Positions 26,965-35,281 are shown, counted from the stretch's first letter. The stretch: 64,000 nt of DNA from an uncultured Spirochaetaceae bacterium (GCA_944392935.1 CALXYI010000038.1:52096-116095), one strand, 5' to 3'. Translations and numbers: made by a program. Notes: a model not told the origin generated them from the sequence alone.

Positions 26965-26991
26965 ACTTCTCTCCTTTTGTTTTTATGTGTC

Positions 26992-27984
26992 TTATTTGAT
27001 GATCAGTATTGCGGCTGCAGCCAGCAGTATACCCAGCGTCAGCAGGAGCTTCGTCCTCCTTGAAGTCCTGCTGAATTCACCGAGCACAAGCCCCCAGAGG
27101 TACTGCCACAGGTTGTATGTCGTGCTCAGCGGCCAGGCAATCGCATAGCTGAGTACCGGTGCTGATACCGCATACCCCAGATTCCCGCCATAATGGCAGA
27201 CAGCGCTTATGAAGCTCATCAGGATGCAGTCCTTGCGCCTGCGGATATCGAATGCCTCCCTCCACTCTCCCCGCATCGACAGCTGCACGCCGGAGAAGAC
27301 CAGGGTGCCGAGGAAGGATCCCGTTGCGAGCAGCGCGATGCACAGCAGTGCAGGGATTCCCTCCGGCCTGAGGTCCGTCTTCACGAGAAGCGACTGCGCG
27401 AACGGGTAGTTTGGCGTAAGGCAGATGGTGCTGAACAGCAGCAGCGCTGTATTGCGATGCCGCTTGCTTGCTTCCTCCGCATATGACTTCCCGCCTTTCA
27501 CAAGACCATGGTCCTTATTCCGGGATATGGTCGCGAACTGGCAGATTATCGTGCTGAGGATAAGGAGAACGGCTCCTGCGAGGATCTTCTCCAGGGACTG
27601 CCCTTCCCTGATTCCGCCGATGAGGGCTGAGATGAGGGTTCCCATCAGAACGCCGGTGGTGGCCATGATCGACGTGGAGACGACAACGCCCACATTCTTC
27701 ACGACCGTGACGTTCAGCTGCACGCCGACGGAGAAGACAGCGCCGCAGAAAAGAGCGACAGCGCAGCGGCCGGGATTCGATGCGATGATCTGCCCCAACG
27801 GCTCCGTTATGAAGAACGGCTTGATTATCAGGACACCGATCCATACGACGATGGCGGAGAAGAAGTAGAGCCACAGCATGAAGGCTGCAACGGGCCATCC
27901 GCGGAGCTTCTTGCCGAACTGGTACCAGCTTCCCCAAAGGATCGTCGTTATGATCAATACGACCATTGCTGCTGTCTGCGTCAT
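26992..27984 (-). CDS. DMT/GRP-type multi-spanning transporter (RhaT/GlcU-like)
   Basis: A 330-aa protein with about ten hydrophobic segments arranged as two five-helix halves, resembling the drug/metabolite transporter superfamily and its sugar-transporter branches. The opening contains TTILWGSWYQFGKKLRGWP (about 15-33), a common feature of glucose/rhamnose uptake members. I start at ATG 27984, 5 nt after AAGG, rather than the GTG at 27990. It lies between a Gfo/Idh gene and the CUT1 binding-protein gene, so the operon has two transport routes. Direction and substrate are not known. Confidence 0.75.
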   Translation of the reverse strand: MTQTAAMVVLIITTILWGSWYQFGKKLRGWPVAAFMLWLYFFSAIVVWIGVLIIKPFFITEPLGQIIASNPGRCAVALFCGAVFSVGVQLNVTVVKNVGVVVSTSIMATTGVLMGTLISALIGGIREGQSLEKILAGAVLLILSTIICQFATISRNKDHGLVKGGKSYAEEASKRHRNTALLLFSTICLTPNYPFAQSLLVKTDLRPEGIPALLCIALLATGSFLGTLVFSGVQLSMRGEWREAFDIRRRKDCILMSFISAVCHYGGNLGYAVSAPVLSYAIAWPLSTTYNLWQYLWGLVLGEFSRTSRRTKLLLTLGILLAAAAILIIK

Positions 27985-27997
27985 ATCCACCTTCTTC

Positions 27998-29065
27998 TCA
28001 GAGCTTCACAGCCATCATCATCGAATGCGCAAGCCTTATATCCTTGATTGCATCCTCTCCGTTCGTGATCGGAGCCGCTCCATTGGCAATGCAGTCATAG
28101 AAGTGCAGGAGCTCATTCCTGTAGGACTCATCGAATCCGGCCATGATCTCCTTGTCGGCATTGACCATCGAATCAGGCTCGTTCTCATTGATGATGACCT
28201 TCGTAGGATGGTTCTTCAGATACGGCCAGGGGAATGAGAGGGTCATGTTCTTCTTCGGGGAATAGACGCTGAGCTTCTCATCCCAGTCGCGCCTGTCCAT
28301 CGCAAGGCCCGACTCGAAAAGGCATCTGGCTTCGCCATACTGCAGCACGGATACTATGTATGTGCCCTGGAATACATCGCAGTACAGGACTTCCGGATCT
28401 CCGAATGCATGGCGCATCAGGATGGTATCATGCGTGGAGAGCCCGAGCATCAGGCTGTAGGCAGGTCCCAGATGAGCCCTCTCAGGGCCGAGCTGGTCGG
28501 CAATAGCCTTATCGATATCCGCCTTGCCCTTCTCTATGACATCGGCGGGGATATCGTTTCCCCTGATGATATTGAAGATCAGGTTATTGGAGTCGAAGGA
28601 ACCTCCGAAGTCATGGACGCGTATCAGGCTGATGCCCTCCATTTCCTTCGCGGTCTTCTGGAAGTAGCCATATGCCGGATCATAGCACTTCATATAGCCA
28701 ACGAGGACTATGGCGCCATGGGCCTTGGCTTCCTTCACGATCTCCTCTGCCTGCTTGACGTTGTATGCAAGAGGCTTCTCGATAAGCATATGCTTGCCGG
28801 CGCGCGCTGCGCACATACCCGGCTCATAATGGTCCTTGGTGCAGATTATCACTGCATCGAGATCCGGATCCTGGACCATCTTCTCCATATCCGTATAGCG
28901 CCCGGACTCCGGTACGCCATACTTCTCGCCCAGTGCATCAACGACGCTGCGCGAGAGATCGCAGAGCGAATGGAGCTCGAACTGGTCAAGTTCCCTCAGA
29001 TAGGGAAGATGCTCGATCTGCGCAATCGCTCCGCAGCCTATGACTCCTATACGTACCTTCTTCAT
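27998..29065 (-). CDS. Gfo/Idh/MocA-family oxidoreductase
   Basis: A 355-aa NAD(P)-dependent sugar oxidoreductase. The N-terminal Rossmann fold shows VRIGVIGCGAIAQIEHLPYL (about 4-23), and the family motif EKPLAYN is near residue 95. The C-terminal substrate domain contains HDFGGSFDSNN (near 150) and LGLSTHDTILM (near 208). It starts at ATG 29065 after AGGAGG and lies 11 nt after the zinc dehydrogenase. Enzymes of this family oxidise or epimerise hydroxyls of sugars and inositols; the exact substrate is unknown. Confidence 0.9.
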   Translation of the reverse strand: MKKVRIGVIGCGAIAQIEHLPYLRELDQFELHSLCDLSRSVVDALGEKYGVPESGRYTDMEKMVQDPDLDAVIICTKDHYEPGMCAARAGKHMLIEKPLAYNVKQAEEIVKEAKAHGAIVLVGYMKCYDPAYGYFQKTAKEMEGISLIRVHDFGGSFDSNNLIFNIIRGNDIPADVIEKGKADIDKAIADQLGPERAHLGPAYSLMLGLSTHDTILMRHAFGDPEVLYCDVFQGTYIVSVLQYGEARCLFESGLAMDRRDWDEKLSVYSPKKNMTLSFPWPYLKNHPTKVIINENEPDSMVNADKEIMAGFDESYRNELLHFYDCIANGAAPITNGEDAIKDIRLAHSMMMAVKL

Positions 29066-29076
29066 ATTCCCCCTCC

Positions 29077-30099
29077 TTACGGCTTGACTATGACCTTGAC
29101 GGCCTGGCCCTTCCTGAGCTTGTCCAGCCCTTCCTCGATCCTTTCCAGCGGAATGACATCAGTGATCAGCGCACCGACATCGATGCAGCCATCCTCGAGG
29201 ATCCTGACAGCGGCAGGGAACGTGGCATTCGCAAGCCATGTGCCGAGAACGCGGATCTCCTTCGTCGTTATCTCGCACTGCTTGATCTCCGCGGAAGCCT
29301 TCTTGTTCACGCCGAAGAGAACGATGGTACCATCCTTGCGTACAAGATCGATTGACGTAGCAAGCTGCGATCCTGTGACATCGAATACATAGTCAGCACC
29401 GATTCCGGTAGCCTCGTAGACGATATCATGGACCTTATCCTCCATCGGATTGAGAACGGTACCGAGCCTGAGGTTCTTCGCGAACTCATTCCTCCATGGG
29501 GAGGTCTCGAGGATGAACATCCTGGAGATCCCGGAAGCCTTCAGCAGCTGGGCGATCATGAGCCCGATCGGCCCCGATCCGATTATCACAGCGCTCTCTC
29601 CCGGCTTGATATCGACCTTGTTCAGGCCATTGACGGCACAGGCTAGCGGCTCTGCGCAGGAGGCGACCTCGACGCTCACCTTCTCCGAGATCCTGTAGGC
29701 GACGGTCGAATGTATGCGCACGTACTTGGCGAATGCCCCATCATAATCGATTCCGAGGGCTTCAATGTGCGTGCACTGGTTCGGAAGGTTCTTCCTGCAG
29801 TACTCGCAGTTGCCGCAGTAATAGTTCGGATTGACGACTACGCGGTCGCCGATATCCAGATGATGAACAGCGCTTCCCTTCTCCACGATCGTTCCGCATA
29901 TCTCGTGTCCGAGGATAGTGCCATCTGTCGCGATGTATCCTGGCGGATCCGCCGTTATATGGACATCCGTCCCGCAGATGCTGACTGCCTCCACCTTGAG
30001 GATGACCTCATCAGGCTGCTGGATCTGCGGTATGGGCACTTCCTTGAGCACGAAGCTGCCCCTTCTCTCGAATACTCCTGCAAGCATTGTCCCTTCCAT
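29077..30099 (-). CDS. zinc-dependent medium-chain alcohol/polyol dehydrogenase
   Basis: A 340-aa medium-chain dehydrogenase of the sorbitol/threonine dehydrogenase group. The catalytic zinc site is VSICGTDVHI (Cys about 37) with GHEICG (His-Glu near 62), and the structural zinc has four cysteines in YYCGNCEYCRKNLPNQC (near 90-107). The nucleotide fold is VIIGSGPIGLMIAQ (near 168). I start at ATG 30099 because AAGGAGG lies 6 nt upstream. It follows rbsD by 14 nt. It probably oxidises a polyol or sugar and co-operates with the Gfo/Idh enzyme. Confidence 0.91.
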   Translation of the reverse strand: MEGTMLAGVFERRGSFVLKEVPIPQIQQPDEVILKVEAVSICGTDVHITADPPGYIATDGTILGHEICGTIVEKGSAVHHLDIGDRVVVNPNYYCGNCEYCRKNLPNQCTHIEALGIDYDGAFAKYVRIHSTVAYRISEKVSVEVASCAEPLACAVNGLNKVDIKPGESAVIIGSGPIGLMIAQLLKASGISRMFILETSPWRNEFAKNLRLGTVLNPMEDKVHDIVYEATGIGADYVFDVTGSQLATSIDLVRKDGTIVLFGVNKKASAEIKQCEITTKEIRVLGTWLANATFPAAVRILEDGCIDVGALITDVIPLERIEEGLDKLRKGQAVKVIVKP

Positions 30100-30113
30100 T
30101 GATTTCCTCCTTA

Positions 30114-30509
30114 TCAGAATGTCACTCCAGCCACCAGTATCACGTTGGCATACGAGGAGCACTCACCTGTCCTTATGAAAACCAGAGCATCATGGGTAAT
30201 CCTCTTGAATTCCTCATGGGGAACAGAGGATGAAGGAAGGCCGCTGAGGATCTCCTTCATCTGGGAGAATACCTCCTGGTTCACCTTCTCTATCTCTGAT
30301 GCATATACGAACGATTCGATCTTCATCTCATCGGCAACAGCGCGGAGGACGGAGATGAAAGACGGCTGTCCCGGAAGGAGGGAGATATCGATGACCTCGC
30401 ACTCCGGCGGTATGGGAAGCCCCGGATCGCAGATGACCATGGTCTGCGTATGCCCTATCCTCGCGATGAACTCCTCTATCCTGTAGTTAAGGATTCCCTG
30501 CTTCTTCAA
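30114..30509 (-). CDS. rbsD: D-ribose pyranase
   Basis: RbsD interconverts the pyran and furan forms of D-ribose (and related sugars) so ribokinase can act. The 131-aa protein has the family landmarks MKKQGILNYRIEEFIARIGHTQTMVICDPGLPIP split across residues 1-34: the catalytic His in IGHTQT (about 20) and the Asp in CDPGLPIP (about 28), with an ANVILVAGV end (Tyr/Asn near 121). It overlaps rbsK by 4 nt, as in many rbs operons, although the usual CUT2 ribose transporter is absent here. Confidence 0.93.
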   Translation of the reverse strand: MKKQGILNYRIEEFIARIGHTQTMVICDPGLPIPPECEVIDISLLPGQPSFISVLRAVADEMKIESFVYASEIEKVNQEVFSQMKEILSGLPSSSVPHEEFKRITHDALVFIRTGECSSYANVILVAGVTF

Positions 30510-31432
30510 AGTGCTCCTCCTTCTGCCATGAACTCATCCACTTCCTTCCTGAACGGAATCGATGTCTGGGCGCCTTTCCTCGAGACCGAGATCGTCGACG
30601 CATTGTTCGCGAAGACTATCGCATCCTCTATGCTCCTGCCCTCTGCCAGATATACGCAGACGGCACCGTTGAATGTATCGCCGGCGGCAGTCGTATCCAC
30701 AACCGCGATATCCGGAGGAGTGAAGAGCTTATGGCAGGAGGCGTTCACGAGCATCGCGCCCCTTCCGCCGAGCGTCACGAGCACATTGCGTACGCCCTTG
30801 CGGAGAAGGGTCTTTGCAGCCTTCACTATCTCTTCGTCGGATGACACGCCCATGCCGCTCATCTTCCCGAGCTCCGTCTCATTGGGGGTGATGTACTCAA
30901 GGCATGGATAGAGCGTTTCGTCGAATGAATCAGGAGCAGGTGCCGGGTTGAGTATGATGCACTTGCCAAGCTGGGCACCGAGCCTTATCGCATATTCGAC
31001 GCTCTCCTGCGGGATCTCGAGGGAAAGGAGGATTATATCCGCCTCCTCGAATGCTTCCTTCCGGCTCTCGAGATAACCGACAGTGCAGTCATCATTGGCC
31101 CCGGGAACCGCTACTATGGAATTGCGTCCCTTTCCGTCGACGAGGATATATGCCGTTCCGGTCTGCGTATCCGTCCGGAGGATCTGATCCGCATGCAGCC
31201 CGGAAAGGCGGAACATGTCAAGAAGGATCGCGGAATCATCCTCGCACCCGATCGCTGAAAGGAATGTGACATCGCCGCCGAGCTTTCCGGCTGCCACGGC
31301 CTGATTCGCACCCTTCCCTCCCGGTTTCTTATCCACGGAAAGGCCATGCACCGTCTCTCCGGGGGCAGGAAGGTTCTTAGTGCCCACTACTATATCTATG
31401 TTGGAGCTTCCAACTACCAGGATCTTCTTCAT
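30506..31432 (-). CDS. rbsK: ribokinase
   Basis: A 308-aa PfkB-family sugar kinase that makes ribose 5-phosphate. The N-terminal signature VVGSSNIDIV (about 6-15), the GGKGANQAVAAGKLG loop (about 38-52), and the C-terminal anion-hole signature VDTTAAGDTFNGA (catalytic Asp near 253) are intact. It starts at ATG 31432 behind AAAGGAGG; a longer frame to 31504 runs into the promoter. First gene of an 11-gene operon. Asn and Gly residues typical of ribokinase rather than fructokinase support the name, but deoxyribose or other pentoses are possible. Confidence 0.93.
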   Translation of the reverse strand: MKKILVVGSSNIDIVVGTKNLPAPGETVHGLSVDKKPGGKGANQAVAAGKLGGDVTFLSAIGCEDDSAILLDMFRLSGLHADQILRTDTQTGTAYILVDGKGRNSIVAVPGANDDCTVGYLESRKEAFEEADIILLSLEIPQESVEYAIRLGAQLGKCIILNPAPAPDSFDETLYPCLEYITPNETELGKMSGMGVSSDEEIVKAAKTLLRKGVRNVLVTLGGRGAMLVNASCHKLFTPPDIAVVDTTAAGDTFNGAVCVYLAEGRSIEDAIVFANNASTISVSRKGAQTSIPFRKEVDEFMAEGGAL

Positions 31433-31449
31433 CAGGCCTCCTTTTCCAG

Positions 31450-31465
31450 CTCTGTAATTCCAGAG
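31450..31465. promoter_or_regulatory. candidate LacI operator at the rbsK promoter
   Basis: CTCTGTAATTCCAGAG is an inverted repeat (CTCTG, 6 nt, CAGAG) that overlaps the -10 end and the predicted transcription start of the rbsK operon. Its position is ideal for repression by the divergently encoded LacI-family protein. Confidence 0.5.
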
Positions 31466-31489
31466 TACCCTAGCCCAACAATTTGTCAA
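31462..31489 (-). promoter_or_regulatory. promoter of the rbsK operon
   Basis: On the minus strand: TTGACA (31489-31484), 16-nt spacer, TACTCT (31467-31462). The predicted start is near 31455, giving a leader of about 23 nt that includes AAAGGAGG. Confidence 0.5.
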
Positions 31490-31497
31490 GGAAAAGT

Positions 31498-31642
31498 TTT
31501 TCAATATATTTTCAGTTTATTAACAGCATTTATAATTTTATTTTATAAGAAATTAAATTCATAAAAACAGGCATAATTGAAACAAAACTGAAAAATTTTA
31601 TTTTCAATTATTGCAATTTGCCGTATTTGGTTTTCAATATAT
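31498..31642. repeat. three TTTTCAAT-type repeats in the rbsK-lacI intergenic region
   Basis: TTTTCAATATAT occurs at 31498-31509 and 31631-31642, and TTTTCAATTATT at 31601-31612. The region is strongly AT-rich (T/A runs) unlike the coding DNA. A similar TTTTCAATATTA occurs at 6083 before aspS, so the motif may be a general AT-rich upstream element rather than a specific operator. Confidence 0.4.
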
Positions 31643-31700
31643 ATATAGACGTATGGGGCTTTATGCCATATATTTCTAGCTAAGATAATTGGGGTCAAGC

Positions 31701-32693
31701 ATGCAGCAGCTTACGCAGAAGGAAATAGCCAGCCTCTCCGGTGTCTCTATCGCGACCGTATCAAGATACCTTTCCGACCCTGCATCCATACGCGATAAGA
31801 CAAGGAAGAAGATAGAGAATGCCCTGGAATCGCACAGGAAGACGATGCTCAGGAGCCATTCCAATATGATCGCTTTCGTGATCCCGGATATCGAGAACCC
31901 GTTCTTCCCCATGCTGCTGAAGGGAATAGAGAGCGTCTCCAGGGCACAGGGATACACCCTGATGATCTACAATTCAGAAGGGAACACATCAATCGAGGAG
32001 AAGATACTGAAGGATCTCCTCGATATAAACGTCGCAGGGATAATCCTCATCCATTCAGGCAAGACAAGCCCGATGCTGCGCGACATAGTGAGGAACAAGG
32101 AGCTTCCGATAGTATTCCTGGACCGCGTACCTGCCGATATGGAGAACATAAACACCGTGTCATCGGACAATTTCGACGGCATGTACCAGGCTGCAAAGTA
32201 CATCACGTCGCTCGGGCACACGAGGATACTCTATCTCACAGGACCCGAGGACCTCTCCACGGAGAAGGACAGGCTCAGGGGCTTCAGCTCTGCCATAGAG
32301 GATTCCCGCATCGAGGTATCCGGCATAAAGGAGATATGCTGCGACTACAGCAAGACGATGGCATATGAAACAGTTAAGAAGCTCCTTTCCTCAGGCCTGT
32401 TCACATATACGGCAGTCTGCTCCTCCAACGACCTGATGATGTGCGGGGCATATCAGGCACTGACGGAGAAAGGGGTGAGGATACCTGATGATGTCTCCCT
32501 CATAGGCTTCGATGACATCCTGATCTCCTCACTGCTCAACCTTACGACAATAAGGCAGCCATTCGAGGAGATGGGCAAGAATGCCATGCTCCAGCTCTCC
32601 TCCGCGATCGCCTCGCCCTACATGCTCAAGTCTGACATAATCCTCTCCACCGGATTGATAATACGCAATTCATGCAAGGTGGCAAGGCAATAA
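31701..32693 (+). CDS. LacI-family transcriptional regulator
   Basis: A 330-aa repressor with an N-terminal helix-turn-helix QKEIASLSGVSIATVSRYLS (about 6-25) and hinge, then a periplasmic-binding-protein-like sensor domain (about 55-330) with GFDDILISSLLNLTTIRQP near 277. I use ATG 31701; an in-frame TTG at 31689 would add four residues. It is divergent from the rbsK operon, the normal layout for a local repressor responding to the transported sugar. Its helix 2 residues (Ser-Ile-Ala-Thr-Val-Ser) fit the usual LacI recognition pattern. Confidence 0.92.
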   Translation: MQQLTQKEIASLSGVSIATVSRYLSDPASIRDKTRKKIENALESHRKTMLRSHSNMIAFVIPDIENPFFPMLLKGIESVSRAQGYTLMIYNSEGNTSIEEKILKDLLDINVAGIILIHSGKTSPMLRDIVRNKELPIVFLDRVPADMENINTVSSDNFDGMYQAAKYITSLGHTRILYLTGPEDLSTEKDRLRGFSSAIEDSRIEVSGIKEICCDYSKTMAYETVKKLLSSGLFTYTAVCSSNDLMMCGAYQALTEKGVRIPDDVSLIGFDDILISSLLNLTTIRQPFEEMGKNAMLQLSSAIASPYMLKSDIILSTGLIIRNSCKVARQ

Positions 32694-32724
32694 AAAAGGC
32701 TATCGAAGACCTTCTCCGATAGCC
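32691..32724 (-). terminator. terminator of the ankyrin gene
   Basis: An 8-bp stem GGCTATCG/CGATAGCC (32698-32705 and 32717-32724), followed on the minus strand by TTTTTTA. It lies between converging genes and may also stop lacI transcription weakly. Confidence 0.8.
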
Positions 32725-32748
32725 CTCTGCACTGCAATCAGGCAGGAA

Positions 32749-33261
32749 TCACACAGCGCCCTTGTCCTTGAGGAGGTTGACGATGTATGTCTTCTTCGCG
32801 TTCTTCGCGTAATCAAGGACCGAATGCCCCTGGTAATCACGTGCGTTGATATCAGCACCGCTCTTGATGAGCTGTGTCGTGATCTTCGTCTCGTCGTTGC
32901 TGTTGACTGCCATGATGAGAGCGGTCTCGCCAAGATAGTTCCTGGCATCGATGTTGGCGCCAGCCTCGAGAAGAGCCTCGATGACCTTCGGGTTCTTCGA
33001 GCTGTTCGCAGCAAGATGAAGGGCATTCGACCTGTACTTCGGCTCTGCCTCATGGATGTCTGCACCAGCCTCGATGAGAGCCTTGAGAACAGCTACGGAG
33101 TGGTTGTACTGAGCTGCAAGCATTACAGGTGTAAGGCCCCACTCGTTATGCACATTGATATCAGCACCCTTGTCGAGAAGGTCCTTGATATCCCTAGCCT
33201 TCGTTGCGCTGATGGCAGCGGCAAGAAGCTTCTTATTGATGGTTTCGGATGTCTTTGCCAT
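32749..33261 (-). CDS. ankyrin-repeat protein
   Basis: A 170-aa protein made almost entirely of four to five ankyrin repeats: KGADINVHNEWGLTPVMLAAQ, EAGADIHEAEPKYRSNALHLAA, EAGANIDARNYLGETALIMAV and KSGADINARDYQGHSVLDYA segments spaced about 33 residues apart. No signal peptide is present, so it is probably cytoplasmic. It starts at ATG 33261, 8 nt after GGAGGA. Ankyrin proteins mediate protein contacts; small bacterial ones often sit beside oxidative-stress genes, but no partner is evident here. An AGAATATTCT palindrome lies upstream. Confidence 0.9.
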   Translation of the reverse strand: MAKTSETINKKLLAAAISATKARDIKDLLDKGADINVHNEWGLTPVMLAAQYNHSVAVLKALIEAGADIHEAEPKYRSNALHLAANSSKNPKVIEALLEAGANIDARNYLGETALIMAVNSNDETKITTQLIKSGADINARDYQGHSVLDYAKNAKKTYIVNLLKDKGAV

Positions 33262-33283
33262 GTCCAATATTCCTCCAAGCATC

Positions 33284-33310
33284 AGAATATTCTCTCAGAA
33301 AAAGAATATT
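33284..33310. promoter_or_regulatory. palindromic operator candidate upstream of the ankyrin gene
   Basis: AGAATATTCT (33284-33293) is a perfect 10-bp palindrome, and AGAATATT recurs at 33303-33310. Both lie 23-50 nt before the start codon, where a repressor would block transcription. Confidence 0.4.
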
Positions 33311-33406
33311 GTAAAGGGGAAAATACGTGTTTTCTATATGATAACTATCTTGGATTCAAAAAGATAACGTGTCGATTCTTAAAATCCTCACCGCTTATGG
33401 CTGTTT

Positions 33407-33435
33407 TTGCATCACACCACGCCAGAGTGTACAAT
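33407..33435 (+). promoter_or_regulatory. promoter of adenosine deaminase gene (leaderless)
   Basis: TTGCAT (33407-33412), 17-nt spacer, TACAAT (33430-33435). The -10 ends exactly 6 nt before the ATG at 33442, which should make the A of the start codon the first transcribed base. Confidence 0.65.
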
Positions 33436-33441
33436 CGCAAT

Positions 33442-34524
33442 ATGCTTTGCAAGGAAACTATCAAGGCGCTGCCGAAGATTGAGCTCCACGAGCATCTCGA
33501 TGGCGGACTGCGCCCGGAAACGGTAATCGGAATCGCAGAGGAGAGAGGCATAGCCATACCATCCCATGACCCCGAGGCCCTCAGGGCCTGGTTCCTGGAG
33601 GGGAAGAAGGGGAAATCGCTGCCGCTCTACCTCAGGTCATTCGACGTCACGGTATCGGTGATGCAGGATGAGGAGAGCCTGAGGCGGGTCGCACGGGAGG
33701 AGATCGAGGATCTTGCCGCCCAGAACATCATCTATGCAGAGATAAGGTTCGCTCCGATACGCCATACGGCGAAGGGGCTGTCGATGCATCAGGTCGTGGA
33801 TGCAGTGCTAGCCGGGATCAGCGAAGGGAAGAGGGAAACGGGGATGGAAGCCGGACTGATACTCTCCGCGATGCGCACCGAGGGATCTGCCGAGTCCCTG
33901 GAATGCGCACGGCTGGTCGATGAATACAGGGACAGAGGAGCAGTCGGATTCGATCTCGCAGGTGCAGAATACGGCTATCCGCCATCGCTGCATGCCGAGG
34001 CCTGCAGGTTCATCCGAGAGCACAACCTGAGGATGACGATACATTCCGGGGAAGCTGCGGGCATGGAATCGATATGGGAAGCGCTGCAGGTCTGCGGAGC
34101 GCACAGGATCGGGCACGGGACAAGGATAGCAGAGGATATCACGGAGGAGAACGGGGTGATAACCGGGATGGGAAGCCTTGCCAGGTATATCCTTGATGCA
34201 GGAGTGCCGCTGGAGATGTGCCTTTCCAGCAATATCGATACAGGCGCGGCCGAAAGCCTTGAGCGCCATCCCTTCCCGACCCTCCTCCGGAGCGGATTCC
34301 GGGTCTCCCTCTCATCAGATGACCGTCTTATGAGCGGCACGGATCTCACATCGGAGATGTACCTTGCCGCTGGCTGCTATGGCCTCGGGCTTGATGATCT
34401 GGAGAGGATAACGCTGAATGCCGCAGAAGGGGCTTTCGTCCATCACGAGGAACGCATGGCGCTTATCGGAAGGATCAGGGAAGGATACGCCCGGATCAGA
34501 GGCCCCAGGCCTGCCATGGCCTGA
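33442..34524 (+). CDS. add: adenosine deaminase family protein
   Basis: A 360-aa metal-dependent deaminase that converts adenosine to inosine. The zinc and catalytic residues are visible: HEHLDGG (near 15-21; the usual HxH in the first strand), the Glu of IHSGEAAG (near 195-202; His and Glu), GAHRIGHGTRI (His near 220), and SSDDRLMSGTDL (Asp pair near 294). An open frame continues upstream to 32824 but is antisense to the ankyrin gene; the promoter and homology both fix the start at 33442. It fits with the purine nucleoside uptake and phosphorylase genes at 47-53 kb. Confidence 0.92.
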   Translation: MLCKETIKALPKIELHEHLDGGLRPETVIGIAEERGIAIPSHDPEALRAWFLEGKKGKSLPLYLRSFDVTVSVMQDEESLRRVAREEIEDLAAQNIIYAEIRFAPIRHTAKGLSMHQVVDAVLAGISEGKRETGMEAGLILSAMRTEGSAESLECARLVDEYRDRGAVGFDLAGAEYGYPPSLHAEACRFIREHNLRMTIHSGEAAGMESIWEALQVCGAHRIGHGTRIAEDITEENGVITGMGSLARYILDAGVPLEMCLSSNIDTGAAESLERHPFPTLLRSGFRVSLSSDDRLMSGTDLTSEMYLAAGCYGLGLDDLERITLNAAEGAFVHHEERMALIGRIREGYARIRGPRPAMA

Positions 34525-35125
34525 TGCGGAGGCGTATCAGGCAGTAGAGGAAGGCGAAAAGAAGCCCGTAGAGATGAGTCAGATGGGCAATCCCCATGCC
34601 ATAGGATCCCATCTGGCTGAACAGCTCTATGAGGAAATAGAGGATCACCAGCACGGGAGCCTTCACGGGGATGACCCCGAATACGAAGATGACCGCGCGC
34701 GGATACAGCACCGAGAACAGCAGCATCACCGCATAGAGCGCTCCTGATGCCCCCATCAGCATCACGAGATATGAGCCTGTATATACATACGTCAGGAAGC
34801 TTGCCGCTCCCGAGAGGATCCCGGTGAGGAAGTAGAAGAGCAGGAATTCCCTGGTCCCTATCTCCCTCTCCACGGCCATGCCGAATATATACAGACCGAG
34901 CATATTGGAGAAGAGATGCCATGCCCCTGCATGCACGAACATATAAGTCACGAACTGCCAGTACATCCTGCCGTATATGACGGCGGCGGGAACCAGGGAA
35001 AGATAGACCATGAGGCGCGGCAGCAGGTAGGCGGTCACGAAGTACACGATGACATTGGCTGCTATGATCGCAACGGAAGCCCCGCTGAACGTATATCGGA
35101 ATTTCCTGTTTATGATGCTGTTCAC
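34496..35125 (-). CDS. rhomboid-family intramembrane serine protease
   Basis: A 209-aa membrane protein with six hydrophobic segments. The catalytic serine is in GASGALYAV (near 129-137) and the histidine in AHLTHLYGLLFA (near 185); the conserved HLFSNM (near 70) of transmembrane helix 2 is present. The start is GTG at 35125 with no clear Shine-Dalgarno sequence. The 3' end overlaps the 3' end of add by 29 nt on the opposite strand. Substrates of bacterial rhomboids are mostly unknown. Its upstream region is shared with the sigma-54 small RNA island. Confidence 0.88.
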   Translation of the reverse strand: MNSIINRKFRYTFSGASVAIIAANVIVYFVTAYLLPRLMVYLSLVPAAVIYGRMYWQFVTYMFVHAGAWHLFSNMLGLYIFGMAVEREIGTREFLLFYFLTGILSGAASFLTYVYTGSYLVMLMGASGALYAVMLLFSVLYPRAVIFVFGVIPVKAPVLVILYFLIELFSQMGSYGMGIAHLTHLYGLLFAFLYCLIRLRIRPWQAWGL

Positions 35126-35182
35126 AAGGAAAAGGTAGGGATGACTGCGCTGAAGGTCAACAGGAGGACTGCAGATTCATAT

Positions 35183-35194
35183 ATTCTGCAGAAT
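35183..35194. promoter_or_regulatory. palindrome, candidate enhancer for sigma-54 activator
   Basis: ATTCTGCAGAAT is a perfect 12-bp palindrome about 100 nt upstream of the first sigma-54 promoter; CTGCAGATT occurs again at 35169. The distance is typical for a bacterial enhancer-binding protein site. Confidence 0.4.
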
Positions 35195-35281
35195 GGATGG
35201 GAAGATTATTTACACTGTGCAGTTTTTTCACACCACACAGGCGGATATAACGCATTCTGAGCGCCTTAATGCCATGGAGAA

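Noticed and set aside
32824..33441. N-terminal extension of adenosine deaminase by 206 codons
   Set aside because: The extension is antisense to a well-formed ankyrin gene, and homology and promoter both place the start at 33442.
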